Source: Micromonospora yangpuensis | GTDB taxonomy: Bacteria > Actinomycetota > Actinomycetes > Mycobacteriales > Micromonosporaceae | NCBI RefSeq assembly: GCF_900091615.1 | Contig: NZ_FMIA01000002.1 | Span: forward strand, 4,340,001-4,404,000 | Length of the DNA stretch: 64,000 nucleotides | Direction: 5' to 3' | Shown: in pieces, positions 1 to 8,903 of the stretch | Numbering within the stretch: the first letter of the stretch is position 1 | How the letters are laid out: each line of letters opens with the position of its first letter | Notes under the pieces: generated by a model | Databases searched by the model: none | Told to the model about the DNA's origin: nothing | Seen by the model: only the letters and a program-made list of their open reading frames with translations | Made by a program: the position numbers and the translations under genes

Positions 1-2
1 GC

Positions 3-317
3 TTCGTCGCGGCGCTCGTGGTGGGCATGCTGGTCACGGTGGTCACCCGCCGCCTGTCGATGGCTCCGGTCGTCGGGTACGCCTGCTCGATCGTGCCGTT
101 GCTGCCCGGCGTGGCGCTCTACCGGGGCATGTTCGAGGTGGTGCACGGCACCCCGCTGGGCGGCACCCAACTCGTGCAGGTGGCCATGGTCGGGCTCGCC
201 CTCGGCGCGGGGGTGACGCTCAGCGAGTTCCTGATCACGCCGCTGCTGGGCCGGCAGGACCGGTGGGACCGGTGGGACCGCCGGGTCCGGCGTCGGGCCA
301 GGGGCTCCCGGTACTGA
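3..317 (+). CDS. Threonine/serine exporter family protein, C-terminal part (5' end outside window)
   Basis: The frame is open from the first bases, so the start lies upstream of the window; only about 104 C-terminal residues are visible. They form hydrophobic stretches with a short loop carrying PLLPGVALYRGMF, which is characteristic of the ThrE / DUF3815 membrane exporter family that moves threonine or serine out of the cell. The last 20 residues are Arg/Asp-rich and probably cytoplasmic. The family call rests on this loop and the hydrophobic pattern only; substrate is not determinable. The gene converges on the sugar kinase gene that follows on the other strand. Confidence 0.7.
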   Translation, partial: FVAALVVGMLVTVVTRRLSMAPVVGYACSIVPLLPGVALYRGMFEVVHGTPLGGTQLVQVAMVGLALGAGVTLSEFLITPLLGRQDRWDRWDRRVRRRARGSRY

Positions 318-371
318 CCCGCCGGACCACCGGCGGAGGGCTCACCCGCCCGGCCAGCCTGTTCGGTCCAA

Positions 372-433
372 GACCGGCGTCCCCGCTCAGCCAGGAAGCC
401 TGTGCGGTACGGGACCGGCGTCCCGCTCAGCCC
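372..433. repeat. Near-duplicate of the sugar-kinase 3' end
   Basis: The motif gaccggcgtcccgctcagcc occurs at 413-432, spanning the stop codon of the minus-strand kinase gene. A copy with one extra base lies at 372-392, just downstream of that stop. Period is 41 bp. It looks like a short tandem duplication of the gene end. Confidence 0.6.
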
Positions 434-1359
434 GGGAAGCGGGCCTGCACCTGGGCCCGGGTGGGCATGGCGGTGGCCCCGCCCGGGGACTCGCAGACCG
501 TGGCGGCGACCCGCAGCGCGAACGCCACCCGGTCGACCCACCCGTCCGGTCCGGCCGGCTCACCGTCGGCCAGCAGGTCGGCCATCAGGGCTGCCATCAC
601 CGAGTCGCCGGCGCCGGTGGCGTCCACCGCCTCGATCTTCGGTGCCGGCACCCGGACCAGCTCCGGACCGGAGGCGACCAGCGCGCCGTCCGCGCCGAGG
701 GTGACCACGACGGTTTCCGCGCCCAGCTCCCGCAGGTACGCCGCGACCGACTCCACCGGCTGGTCGGGATAGAGCAGCTCGGCGTCGGCGGTGCTCAGCT
801 TCACCAGGTGGGCGCTGGCGGCGAACTCGGCCACCACCGCGCGCAGGTCCGCCAGCGCGGTCGGGCCGGTCAACAGCCGGGGCCGGACGTTCGGGTCGAA
901 GACCCGCCGACCGGTGTGCAGCGACCAGGCCCGCCGGGCGGCGGCGAGGGTGGCCGGGCAGAGCAGCACGATCGACCCGCAGTACAGCACCTCGGCGCCG
1001 GAGACCAGCTCCGCGTCCAGCTGGTCGGCGTCGAGCAGGCCGTACGACGGCGGCTCGCCGTAGAAGCGGAAGTCCGGCTCCGGACCGGAGAAGGTGGCCA
1101 CCGCCAGGGCGGTCGGCGCGGCGACGGTCACCGCTCCGGCCAGGCCGACGCCCGCCCCGGTCAGGAAGGCGCGGATCCGCCCGGCGAGCACGTCGTCGCC
1201 GAGCGAGCCGACGAACTGCACCGTACCGCCGAGGCGGGCCACGCCGACGGCCACGTTGAGCGGGCCACCACCGATCGCCTGCCGGTAGACGGGCGCTCCG
1301 TCGTACTCGGTGTCGAGCAGGTCGACCAACGCCTCGCCGAGCACCACCGCGTGTCCCAT
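427..1359 (-). CDS. PfkB-family carbohydrate kinase (fructokinase-like)
   Basis: A cytoplasmic ribokinase-fold sugar kinase of 310 residues that would phosphorylate a sugar with ATP. The N-terminal glycine-rich signature (GGGPLNVAVGVARLGG, about residues 30-45) and the C-terminal PfkB motif DATGAGDSV with the catalytic Asp are both intact. I chose the ATG at 1359 rather than an earlier in-frame start because a GGAAGG ribosome site lies just upstream and the protein then begins at the expected MGHAVVLGEALVD. Substrate is uncertain; similarity of the N-terminus suggests fructose. It stands alone, convergent with the exporter gene and divergent from the LPMO gene. Confidence 0.85.
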   Translation of the reverse strand: MGHAVVLGEALVDLLDTEYDGAPVYRQAIGGGPLNVAVGVARLGGTVQFVGSLGDDVLAGRIRAFLTGAGVGLAGAVTVAAPTALAVATFSGPEPDFRFYGEPPSYGLLDADQLDAELVSGAEVLYCGSIVLLCPATLAAARRAWSLHTGRRVFDPNVRPRLLTGPTALADLRAVVAEFAASAHLVKLSTADAELLYPDQPVESVAAYLRELGAETVVVTLGADGALVASGPELVRVPAPKIEAVDATGAGDSVMAALMADLLADGEPAGPDGWVDRVAFALRVAATVCESPGGATAMPTRAQVQARFPG

Positions 1360-1748
1360 CCCGGTCCCTTCCTCGCCCTGGCGTCCCGGATGCCCTCGTC
1401 CGTTCCCCGCCGAGGTCACCGTACCGGGGCGGGGGCGGGCACCCGGCGGACGGGTTGACTGTCGCCCCGGCCGGCGATCCGCAGCATCCGTGGCATCGAA
1501 GGCGGACTATTGCGGGTGACGTGCTCGGCGTGGTGAGATGGGGTCAGTCGGATGGTGCGGGGGGCTGCCGCGCCATCGATCCGGGTTGAGTCACACGCGA
1601 GGGCATCCGGTCCGTGATGCGGGCCGCACGCGACACGTGCTCGTCCGGCCCCCTCATCGGGCCGCAGCGCGTCACCGCGAACATCACCACCGTTCGTCAC
1701 AGCGGGGCTGGTCCACCACGGCCGCCCCCGCGAGTCAGGAGAACCCCT
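1360..1748. other. Divergent intergenic region between the sugar kinase and LPMO genes
   Basis: About 390 bp without a supported gene. It must hold the promoters of both flanking genes, but I could not pick out a convincing -10/-35 pair. A purine-rich ribosome site (AGGAG) sits 8 nt before the LPMO GTG start. Confidence 0.5.
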
Positions 1749-2867
1749 GTGACCCGTTCCCGCACGGCCGCCCTGCTCACCGCGGCCGCCACCCTCGCCG
1801 TCGGCGCTCTCACCGTGGTGATCAGCCCGTCGCCGGCCGCCGCACACGGCGCCGCCATGACCCCCGGCAGCCGCACCTACCTGTGCTGGCAGGACGGTCT
1901 CAGCAGCACCGGTGAGATCCGGCCGCAGAACCCGGCCTGCACCGGCGCGGTCAACGAAAACGGCGCCAACTCCCTCTACAACTGGTTCAGCGTGCTGCGC
2001 TCGGACGCCGGTGGCCGGACGACCGGCTTCATCCCGGACGGCAAGCTGTGCAGCGGCGGCAACCCGGGCTTCAGCGGCTACGACGCGGCACGCAACGACT
2101 GGCCGCTGACCCACCTCACCGCCGGCCGGCAGATGGAGTTCAAGTACTCCAACTGGGCGCACCACCCGGGCACCTTCTACTTCTACGTCACCAAGAACAG
2201 CTGGAGCCCGACCCGCCCGCTGGCCTGGAGTGATCTGGAGGAGCAGCCGTTCCTGCAGGTGACCAACCCGCCGCAGCGCGGCGCGGTGGGCAGCAACGAC
2301 GGCCACTACTACTTCAGCGGCAACCTGCCGGCCAACAAGAGCGGCCGGCACATCATCTACTCCCGCTGGGTCCGCTCGGACAGCCAGGAGAACTTCTTCG
2401 GCTGCTCGGACGTGACCTTCGACGGCGGCAACGGCGAGGTCACCGGGATCCGGGGCGGCAGCAACCCGCCCACCACGCCCCCGACGACCCCGCCGACCAC
2501 TCCCCCCACGACCCCGCCGACCACTCCCCCCACCACGCCGCCGACGACCCCGCCGGGGCACAGCGGTGACTGCATGGCGGTCTACAAGGTCACCGGCAGC
2601 TGGTCCGGTGGTCTCCAGGGCGAGGTGGAGATCATGAACCACACCGCCTCCACCTGGTCGGGCTGGACGGCGAGCTGGACCCTGCCGCCGGGCCAGACGA
2701 TCCAGAGCGTGTGGAACGGCACGTCGAGCGTCTCCGGGTCGACCGTCACCGTGACCAACGCCGGCCACAACGGCAGGATCGCGCCGGAGGGCAAGACCTC
2801 CTTCGGCTTCGTCGCCGGCAACACCGGCCAGGGCGGCCTGCCGACCGTCACCTGCAGCGGCAGGTGA
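1749..2867 (+). CDS. Secreted AA10 lytic polysaccharide monooxygenase with CBM2
   Basis: A copper enzyme that oxidatively cleaves crystalline cellulose or chitin outside the cell. The GTG at 1749 is chosen because AGGAG lies 8 nt upstream and translation then starts with a typical signal peptide (residues 1-32) ending in AAA. Cleavage exposes His33, which with a second histidine in the WAHHPGT stretch (H138/H139) makes the copper histidine brace. The AA10 domain runs to about residue 235. A Thr-Pro linker of repeated PPTT units follows. The last ~100 residues are a CBM2 module bracketed by two cysteines with conserved tryptophans, which binds cellulose or chitin. Length is 372 residues, normal for this two-module architecture. 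No catalytic partner lies next to it, so it is probably a stand-alone gene. Confidence 0.93.
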   Translation: MTRSRTAALLTAAATLAVGALTVVISPSPAAAHGAAMTPGSRTYLCWQDGLSSTGEIRPQNPACTGAVNENGANSLYNWFSVLRSDAGGRTTGFIPDGKLCSGGNPGFSGYDAARNDWPLTHLTAGRQMEFKYSNWAHHPGTFYFYVTKNSWSPTRPLAWSDLEEQPFLQVTNPPQRGAVGSNDGHYYFSGNLPANKSGRHIIYSRWVRSDSQENFFGCSDVTFDGGNGEVTGIRGGSNPPTTPPTTPPTTPPTTPPTTPPTTPPTTPPGHSGDCMAVYKVTGSWSGGLQGEVEIMNHTASTWSGWTASWTLPPGQTIQSVWNGTSSVSGSTVTVTNAGHNGRIAPEGKTSFGFVAGNTGQGGLPTVTCSGR

Positions 2868-2905
2868 GCTGACAGACCCGTCACCTGCAGCGGCAGGCGA
2901 GCTGA
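2845..2905. repeat. Duplication of the LPMO gene 3' end
   Basis: The 29-bp segment at 2845-2873, which includes the CBM2 C-terminal codons and the stop, recurs at 2877-2905 with one mismatch (core tcacctgcagcggcagg). The downstream copy is noncoding. Confidence 0.75.
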
Positions 2906-2955
2906 CCGGTCATCACCCGCCGCAGCGGGTGGGCTGAGCAGCAGTAAGGCACGAC

Positions 2956-2989
2956 GTGGGGGCCGCTCCGGCAACGGAGCGGCCCCCAC
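2956..2989. terminator. Bidirectional hairpin between LPMO and asnB
   Basis: A perfect 15-bp G+C-rich stem with a GCAA tetraloop lies between two convergent genes. There is no U-run, as is usual in high-G+C actinomycetes. Confidence 0.85.
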
Positions 2990-3011
2990 TGTCAAACAAC
3001 AACTCGTCGGC

Positions 3012-4973
3012 TCAGCGCACCATCGAGCCGACCACCGGCTTGGTCAGCAGCGCGGACTGGTTGCGTTGGATCCCCGGGTCGAGGGTCTTCGCCACGAAGA
3101 TCGCGTGCCAGACGCAGAAGATCAGCACCGTCCACACCTTGCGGGAGTGGTCGGCCTCCTCCCGCTTGTGCTCGTCCAGCAGCCGCATCGCGTACTGCAG
3201 GTCGATCAGGTCACCGGCGCCGGAGTTGGACAGCACCCAGCGGGCCCACTCGTACATCTCGCCGCGCAGCCAGACCCGGGTCGGGGTCGGGAAGCCGAGC
3301 TTCTTGCGGTTGACGATGGCCGGCGGGACCACCCCCTGCAGGGCCTGGCGCATGGCGTACTTGGTGGCCTCGGAGCGCGGCGGCAGCTTCAGGTCCACCG
3401 GGATGGTGGCCGCCACGTCGAAGACCTCCTTGTCCAGGAACGGCACCCGCACCTCCAGCGAGTGCGCCATGGAGATCCGGTCGGCCTTGACCAGGATGTC
3501 GCCGCGCAGCCAGGTGTAGAGGTCGACGTACTGCATCTTGGTGACGTCGTCCAGCTCGGTGCACTCGGCGTAGATCGGGGCGGTGACGTCGGTGTAGCGC
3601 ACCGAGGGGTCGTAGCGACGCAGCAGGTGCTGCTTCTCCTCCTCGGTGAACATCCGGGCGTTGCCGTAGTACCGCTGCTCGATCGGGGTGGTGCCGCGCT
3701 CCAGGAAGCTCTTGCCCTTGACCCCCTGCGGGATCGCCTTGGAGACCGCCCGCAGGCCCTTCTGCACCCCGCCCGGCAGGCCGTTGACGGAGCCCAGCGA
3801 GAGCGGCTCCCGGTAGATCGTGTACCCGCCGAAGAACTCGTCCGCGCCCTCACCGGAGAGGACCACGGTGACGTGCTCGGCGGCCTTCTTGGCCACGAAG
3901 TAGAGCGGCACCAGGGCCGGGTCGGCCACCGGGTCGTCGAGGTGCCAGATGATCTTCGGCAGGGCGTCGATCATGTCCTGCGGCCCGATCTTGGTCGGGA
4001 TGGTGGTGACGTCGAGGTGCCGGGCGGAGTCCTGGGCGACGTCGATCTCGGAGTACCCGGGCACGTCGTAGCCGACGGTGAAGGTGAGGATGTTCGGGTT
4101 GAACTCCCGGGCCAGGGCCACCACGGCGGTCGAGTCGATCCCGCTGGACAGGAAGGAGCCCACCGGCACGTCGGAGCGCATGTGCATCCGGACGCTCTCC
4201 CGCAGCGTCTCCCGGATCTCGTGGTACAGCCGCTGCTCGTCGGAGACCGGGGCGGGGCGGAACACCGGCCGGTACCAGCGGCGCACGTCGAGCCGGCCGC
4301 CGGGGCTCCAGCTGAAGTACTCCCCCGAGCCGATCCGGTTGATGCCCCGGTGCAGGGTGCCCGGCTCCGGCACGTACTGCAGGGTCAGGTAGTGCGAGAG
4401 GTTCGCGGTGTCGATGCCGGCGTCCCCGGCGTACGCCGACTGGGCGAAGGGCAGCAGGGCCTTCTTCTCCGAGGCGAGGTAGAGCCCGTCGGCGGTCTCC
4501 AGGTAGTGCAGCGGCTTGATGCCGAAGTTGTCCCGGGCACCGAAGGCCCGGCGTTCCTGGCGGTCCCAGATGACGAAGGCGAACATCCCGCGCAGCCGGG
4601 TGAGTACCTGCTCGCCCCAGTAGTGGTAGCCGGCGACGATCACCTCGCCGTCACCGGCGGTGGCGAACTGGGCGCCGTACTGGCGGATCAGCTCCTCGCG
4701 CAGCTCGATGTAGTTGTAGATCTCACCGTTGAAGGTGAGCAGGTAACGACCGCCCGCGTACGACAGCGGCTCTTGGCTGGAGGCCACGTCGATGATGGCC
4801 AGCCGCTTGTGGGCGAAGACCCCGTCCGCGTACCGGCCACTGGCGTCGCCGACAACCTCCACCCCTGTCTCGTCCGGTCCGCGGTGGTGCAGGCATTCCA
4901 GCGCCCCCGCGATGTGGTCGCGGTGGGCGGCGGCGTTGCCGTTCGCGCTGAAGAAGGCCAGGAGTCCGCACAT
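3012..4973 (-). CDS. asnB: Asparagine synthase (glutamine-hydrolysing)
   Basis: Converts aspartate to asparagine with ATP, using ammonia released from glutamine. The start at 4973 is fixed by biochemistry: class II amidotransferases need cysteine at position 2, and here translation begins Met-Cys-Gly-Leu-Leu. An N-terminal Ntn glutaminase domain (about 1-200, with the HRGPD motif) is followed by a C-terminal synthetase domain holding the PP-loop SSGIDS that binds ATP. Length is 653 residues, close to the actinobacterial AsnB norm. It is a single gene between a convergent hairpin and a divergent aminopeptidase gene. A specialised role in amidating another substrate cannot be excluded but nothing nearby suggests it. 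Confidence 0.93.
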   Translation of the reverse strand: MCGLLAFFSANGNAAAHRDHIAGALECLHHRGPDETGVEVVGDASGRYADGVFAHKRLAIIDVASSQEPLSYAGGRYLLTFNGEIYNYIELREELIRQYGAQFATAGDGEVIVAGYHYWGEQVLTRLRGMFAFVIWDRQERRAFGARDNFGIKPLHYLETADGLYLASEKKALLPFAQSAYAGDAGIDTANLSHYLTLQYVPEPGTLHRGINRIGSGEYFSWSPGGRLDVRRWYRPVFRPAPVSDEQRLYHEIRETLRESVRMHMRSDVPVGSFLSSGIDSTAVVALAREFNPNILTFTVGYDVPGYSEIDVAQDSARHLDVTTIPTKIGPQDMIDALPKIIWHLDDPVADPALVPLYFVAKKAAEHVTVVLSGEGADEFFGGYTIYREPLSLGSVNGLPGGVQKGLRAVSKAIPQGVKGKSFLERGTTPIEQRYYGNARMFTEEEKQHLLRRYDPSVRYTDVTAPIYAECTELDDVTKMQYVDLYTWLRGDILVKADRISMAHSLEVRVPFLDKEVFDVAATIPVDLKLPPRSEATKYAMRQALQGVVPPAIVNRKKLGFPTPTRVWLRGEMYEWARWVLSNSGAGDLIDLQYAMRLLDEHKREEADHSRKVWTVLIFCVWHAIFVAKTLDPGIQRNQSALLTKPVVGSMVR

Positions 4974-5086
4974 GGTGGACATCTTTCCACGCGTCCACAG
5001 CGACCGTCGCAGCACCGCAGGGTCTCCGCCCGGGCGCGGGCCCGGGTACCGTCTGGACAGCGAGGCGACGCGAAGGAGCTCTGATC

Positions 5087-6568
5087 ATGACCGAGCAGCG
5101 CACCGGCGGCCAGCCGGCGGACGGCACCGAGTCACACGACCCGGACTTCCCGGAGGCGTTCCTGTCGTTCATGCGGCAGGGCTGGCAGGACAGCACGCTG
5201 CCGGTCAACCCCCGGCCGGAGGTGCCCGACCACGCCAAACGCCGCGCGGCGCTCTCCGCCGCCTTCCCCGGGGAGACCCTGGTCATCCCGACCGGCGGCG
5301 AGAAGGTACGCGCCAACGACACCGACCACCCGTTCCGCCCGGGCAGCGACTTCGCGTACCTGACCGGCGACCACGACCCGGACAGCGTGCTGGTGCTGCG
5401 GCCCAACGGCTCCGGGCACGACGCCACCCTGTTCATGCGGCCCCGCTCGTCCCGGCTGACCGACGAGTTCTTCCGCAGCCGCCACGGTGAGCTGTGGGTG
5501 GGCCGCCGGCACACGCTGGCCGAGAAGTCGACCGAGCTGGGGCTGCCGACGGCCGACCTGACCGAGCTGGAGGCGACGCTGGCCCGGCTCGCGCCGGCGC
5601 GTACCCGGGTGTTGCGGGGTTTCGACGCCGAGGTGGACGCGGCCGTACGTCGCTACGACGGCCCCCGTGAGGACGGGCAGCCGAGCCGGGACCGGGAGCT
5701 GGCCATCGCGATCTCCGAGCTGAAGCTGGTCAAGGACGAGTGGGAGATCGCCCAGCTCCAGGACGCGATCGACGCCACGGTACGCGGCTTCGAGGACGTG
5801 GCCCGGGTGCTGCCGGCCGACCGGGGCGTCTCCGAGCGGCTGCTGGAGGGCGTCTTCGCGCTGCGGGCCCGGCACGACGGCAACGACGTCGGCTACAGCT
5901 CGATCGTCGGTGCCGGCGAGCACGCCACGATCCTGCACTGGGTGCACAACCACGGCGTCACCCGGCCGGGTGAGTTGCTGTTGATGGACATGGGGGTGGA
6001 GGGACGCAACCTCTACACCGCCGACGTCACCCGGGTACTGCCGGTCGACGGCCGCTTCACCGCGCTGCAGCGCCAGGTCTACGACATCGTGTACGCCTCA
6101 CAGCAGGCCGGCATCGACGTCATCAAACCGGGGGTGGCGTTCAAGGACGTCCACCTGACCTGCATGCGGGTGCTCGCCGAGGGGCTGGCCGAGCTGGGGC
6201 TGCTGCCGGTGAGCGTGGACGAGGCGATGGACGAGAAGTCCCAGGTCTACCGGCGGTGGACGCTGCACGGCTTCGGCCACATGCTCGGGCTCGACGTGCA
6301 CGACTGCGCCAACGCCCGCAAGGAGCGCTACCGCGACGGCACCCTGGGCGAGGGGTACGTGCTCACCGTGGAGCCGGGGCTCTACTTCCAGCCGGAGGAC
6401 GAGCTGGTCCCCGCCGAGCTGCGCGGGGTGGGCATCCGGATCGAGGACGACGTGCTGGTCACCGCGGACGGCGCGCGGAACCTGTCGGCCGGCCTGCCGC
6501 GCGCCGCCGACGAGGTGGAGAGCTGGCTGGCGCAGCAGCGCGAGGCAGGTCCCCGGCTGCCCGGCTGA
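5087..6568 (+). CDS. Aminopeptidase P family protein (M24B Xaa-Pro peptidase)
   Basis: A cytoplasmic metallopeptidase that removes N-terminal residues preceding proline. The N-terminal AMP_N-like domain covers about residues 20-170 and the pita-bread catalytic domain the rest. All five metal ligands can be placed: Asp in LLMDMG, Asp in TADVTR, His in HGFGHMLGLDVHD, Glu in TVEPGLYF and Glu in RIEDD. The start follows a clear AAGGAG site. At 493 residues it matches actinobacterial PepP proteins. It is divergent from asnB and ends in a hairpin, so it is monocistronic. Confidence 0.92.
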   Translation: MTEQRTGGQPADGTESHDPDFPEAFLSFMRQGWQDSTLPVNPRPEVPDHAKRRAALSAAFPGETLVIPTGGEKVRANDTDHPFRPGSDFAYLTGDHDPDSVLVLRPNGSGHDATLFMRPRSSRLTDEFFRSRHGELWVGRRHTLAEKSTELGLPTADLTELEATLARLAPARTRVLRGFDAEVDAAVRRYDGPREDGQPSRDRELAIAISELKLVKDEWEIAQLQDAIDATVRGFEDVARVLPADRGVSERLLEGVFALRARHDGNDVGYSSIVGAGEHATILHWVHNHGVTRPGELLLMDMGVEGRNLYTADVTRVLPVDGRFTALQRQVYDIVYASQQAGIDVIKPGVAFKDVHLTCMRVLAEGLAELGLLPVSVDEAMDEKSQVYRRWTLHGFGHMLGLDVHDCANARKERYRDGTLGEGYVLTVEPGLYFQPEDELVPAELRGVGIRIEDDVLVTADGARNLSAGLPRAADEVESWLAQQREAGPRLPG

Positions 6569-6591
6569 CCGCACCGACCACCCGGTCACCA

Positions 6592-6622
6592 GGCCCCGCT
6601 CCGGCAACGACGGAGCGGGGCC
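6592..6622 (+). terminator. Hairpin after the aminopeptidase P gene
   Basis: A 12-bp perfect stem (ggccccgctccg and its complement) with a 7-nt loop begins 24 bp after the stop codon. Confidence 0.75.
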
Positions 6623-7103
6623 GTTCGGTATGCCCGTGTATCAGCCAACACGGGTTTTATTCCGGTTAGCGCCACCTTCGTGACGATTGGCCAACTACGG
6701 TGGGTTTCAGAACGCTGGTCCCGTTGGTGCCCGTCCGGCACCTTCGCCCCTCGTCGGCGACGAACCGGCGAGCCGCGTCGAGCCACCCGGTGCTCGGCTG
6801 ATCCACATAGGCCAGGGGCCCTGCCGCGCGCCACGGCCACGGCACGGGCCCCTGGCCCGCGTCAAGGCCACGGCACGGGCCCCTGGCCCGGGTGTGGCCG
6901 ACCGTGCCGTCTGCGCCGACCGTCCCGACTGCGGCACTCCCGGGCATCAGATCCCCTATGTGGGCTTTTTTCAGATATGACCACGACGCGAGGAACGCTC
7001 TCCTACGGTGGGTTTCAGCAGCTACAACCGATTTGTAGCCAGGGGCGCCTCCCGTCACGGCGGGGTGACCTTGTCCTATACAAGGAGAGGGCAGAGAGCA
7101 CCG
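6623..7103. repeat. Repeat-rich leader region of the beta-helix gene
   Basis: This 480-bp region has no supported gene. It holds two copies of ctacggtgggtttcag (6695-6710 and 7003-7018), which are 308 bp apart. Between them, ggccaggggccc at 6810 faces its complement at 6846-6857, and a 25-bp segment recurs in tandem at 6835-6859 and 6866-6890. Just before the gene are a 7-bp stem at 7021-7038 (gctacaa/ttgtagc) and ccttg-N7-caagg at 7070-7086, whose right arm contains the AAGGAG ribosome site. Confidence 0.65.
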
Positions 7104-8801
7104 ATGTCCAATCACCTTAGAAAGAGCGGTGTCACCGACACGGCACCGCGCAGCCGCAGCAAGAAGTGGATCGCCACCGGCATCGCCGGGCTGACCGGCG
7201 TGGTCGCCCTCGGCATGGTGGCCGGGTCGAACGCCGGGGCGATGACCCGCCTCGACGACATCGGCGGGCAGCAGAGCCAGAAGGACGGCTCGGGCTGGGA
7301 GGGACGTGAGGGCGCCGAGCGGGGGCCGCACGCCACGTCCGTTCCCTGTGACGCCACCGCCCTGGTCGCCGCGATCAACACCGCCAACCAGTTCCTCGGC
7401 GGCACGTTGAAGCTGGCCCGTGGCTGCACGTACGAGTTGCGCAACGGCACCGCCAACAACGGGCTGCCGCCGATCACCACGGACATCACCATCCAGGGTG
7501 AGCACTCGACCATCGAGCGGGCCTTCGACCTGGCCAGCGCGGCTCCGACGCTCTTCCGCATCTTCCAGGTCAACGCCGGCGGCAACCTGCGCCTGGCTGA
7601 CGTCACCCTGCGCAACGGCCTGGTGACGTCGGTTCCCGGCGGCGGGGCCATGCTGGTCCAGGCAGGCGGGCGGGCCGAGGTCAAGAACGTCAAGTTCGCC
7701 CAGAACAACGCCCGGGGCCCGGGTGGGATCAACGGCGGCGCGCTGACGAACCTCGGCACCACCGTCATCAAGGACAGCAAGTTCACCCTGAACAACGGTG
7801 GACAGAACGGTGGTGCCGTCTACAACACCGGCACGCTGACCGTGGAGAAGTCCCACTTCGAGACCAACCGGGTCTCGGGTGCGGCGAACAACGGTGGCGG
7901 TGGTATCGCCAGCGCCGGTGGTTCGGTCGTGGTGCGGGAGAGCACCTTCGTCGGCAACCAGAGTGCCGGCGACGGTGGCGGCCTGCTGCTGACCTCCGGC
8001 ACGGGCGAGATCAGCGACAGCACGTTCCGCCTGAACGTCGCCATCAACAACGGCGGTGGCGTCGCCAACGACGGGGGCACCCTGTCGTTGCGCAACGTCA
8101 AGTTCCTGGAGAACACCGCCGCGGCCGGGGCCGGCGGTGGCCTGTACACCGCGGCCGGCACCACCACCACCATCCTGCCCGCCGAGGGCGAGTGGCCCGG
8201 CAAGTTGTCCGAGTGGGGGCACTCCGAGTCCGGCAAGGACAAGGGTGGCAAGGAGGAGGAGTCCAAGAAGGACGAGAAGGCCAAGAAGGAGGACGGCGGC
8301 AAGGGCAGCACCGCCACCGACAAGACCGAGAAGTCCGAGGGCCACGGCGGCGGCGACGGCGGCAAGCCGGTCGACGACGAGAAGTGGGCCGCGGGTGAGA
8401 AGTCGGCCGAGGGTGACAAGCTGGCCGACTTCGCCGGCCCGGACGCCGACGAGAAGCTGGCGCAGCACCGGGGCACCATCTTCTACGGCAACGTCGCCGG
8501 CAACGCGGTCACCGGCGGCGGCGCGATCTACAACGCCGGCACCATCACGATCGCCGACAGCCTGCTGCTGCGCAACCAGGCCGGCGGCAACGGCGGCGGC
8601 CTCAACAACGCCGTCACCGGCGTGGCCGTGATCCAGCGCAGCGTCATCACCGAGAACCAGGCCAGCAACACCGGCGGCGGCATCTTCAACCTCAACGCCA
8701 CCGCCGGGTCGGTCACCATCGACACCAGGACCCTGGTGTTCCGCAACAACCCGAACAACTGCGCCGGACCTGGCACCCCGATCGCCAACTGCCAGGGCTG
8801 A
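7104..8801 (+). CDS. Secreted right-handed parallel beta-helix repeat protein
   Basis: A 565-residue envelope protein. A basic N-terminus is followed by a hydrophobic segment (about 18-42) that is a signal peptide or anchor. From about residue 75 onward there are repeated units of the form N-G-G-A/G-ho-N-x-G-x-ho, typical of pectate-lyase-like beta-helices found in polymorphic surface proteins. Between about residues 360 and 455 the helix is interrupted by a low-complexity Lys/Glu/Asp/Gly-rich stretch, after which the same repeats resume. No catalytic residues or sortase signal were seen, so an adhesin or matrix role is more likely than an enzyme, but function is unknown. The start at 7104 follows AAGGAGAGG and gives the basic signal-peptide N-terminus. 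Confidence 0.85.
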   Translation: MSNHLRKSGVTDTAPRSRSKKWIATGIAGLTGVVALGMVAGSNAGAMTRLDDIGGQQSQKDGSGWEGREGAERGPHATSVPCDATALVAAINTANQFLGGTLKLARGCTYELRNGTANNGLPPITTDITIQGEHSTIERAFDLASAAPTLFRIFQVNAGGNLRLADVTLRNGLVTSVPGGGAMLVQAGGRAEVKNVKFAQNNARGPGGINGGALTNLGTTVIKDSKFTLNNGGQNGGAVYNTGTLTVEKSHFETNRVSGAANNGGGGIASAGGSVVVRESTFVGNQSAGDGGGLLLTSGTGEISDSTFRLNVAINNGGGVANDGGTLSLRNVKFLENTAAAGAGGGLYTAAGTTTTILPAEGEWPGKLSEWGHSESGKDKGGKEEESKKDEKAKKEDGGKGSTATDKTEKSEGHGGGDGGKPVDDEKWAAGEKSAEGDKLADFAGPDADEKLAQHRGTIFYGNVAGNAVTGGGAIYNAGTITIADSLLLRNQAGGNGGGLNNAVTGVAVIQRSVITENQASNTGGGIFNLNATAGSVTIDTRTLVFRNNPNNCAGPGTPIANCQG

Positions 8802-8846
8802 CCACATCCGCTCGACCGGTGAACCACCGGCCGACGGAGCACCGAA

Positions 8847-8893
8847 CCGGCCCCGCCGGACGCGACCGACCAGGTCGCCTCCGGCGGGGCCGG
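8847..8893. terminator. Hairpin between convergent beta-helix and CBM2 genes
   Basis: A 14-bp perfect inverted repeat (ccggccccgccgga and complement) with a 19-nt loop lies between two convergent genes. Confidence 0.8.
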
Positions 8894-8903
8894 CCGTACG
8901 GGA

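Noticed and set aside
1416..2768. 450-codon open frame on the minus strand
   Set aside because: Antisense to the LPMO gene; Arg/Val/Gly/Ala-dominated with no motif.
3066..5084. 672-codon open frame on the plus strand
   Set aside because: It is antisense to asnB. Its product is His/Val/Gly/Asp-rich without any motif, as expected from third-position G+C bias, and asnB has all catalytic motifs.
6666..8807. 713-codon open frame on the minus strand
   Set aside because: Antisense to the beta-helix gene, whose repeats are clearly coding on the plus strand.
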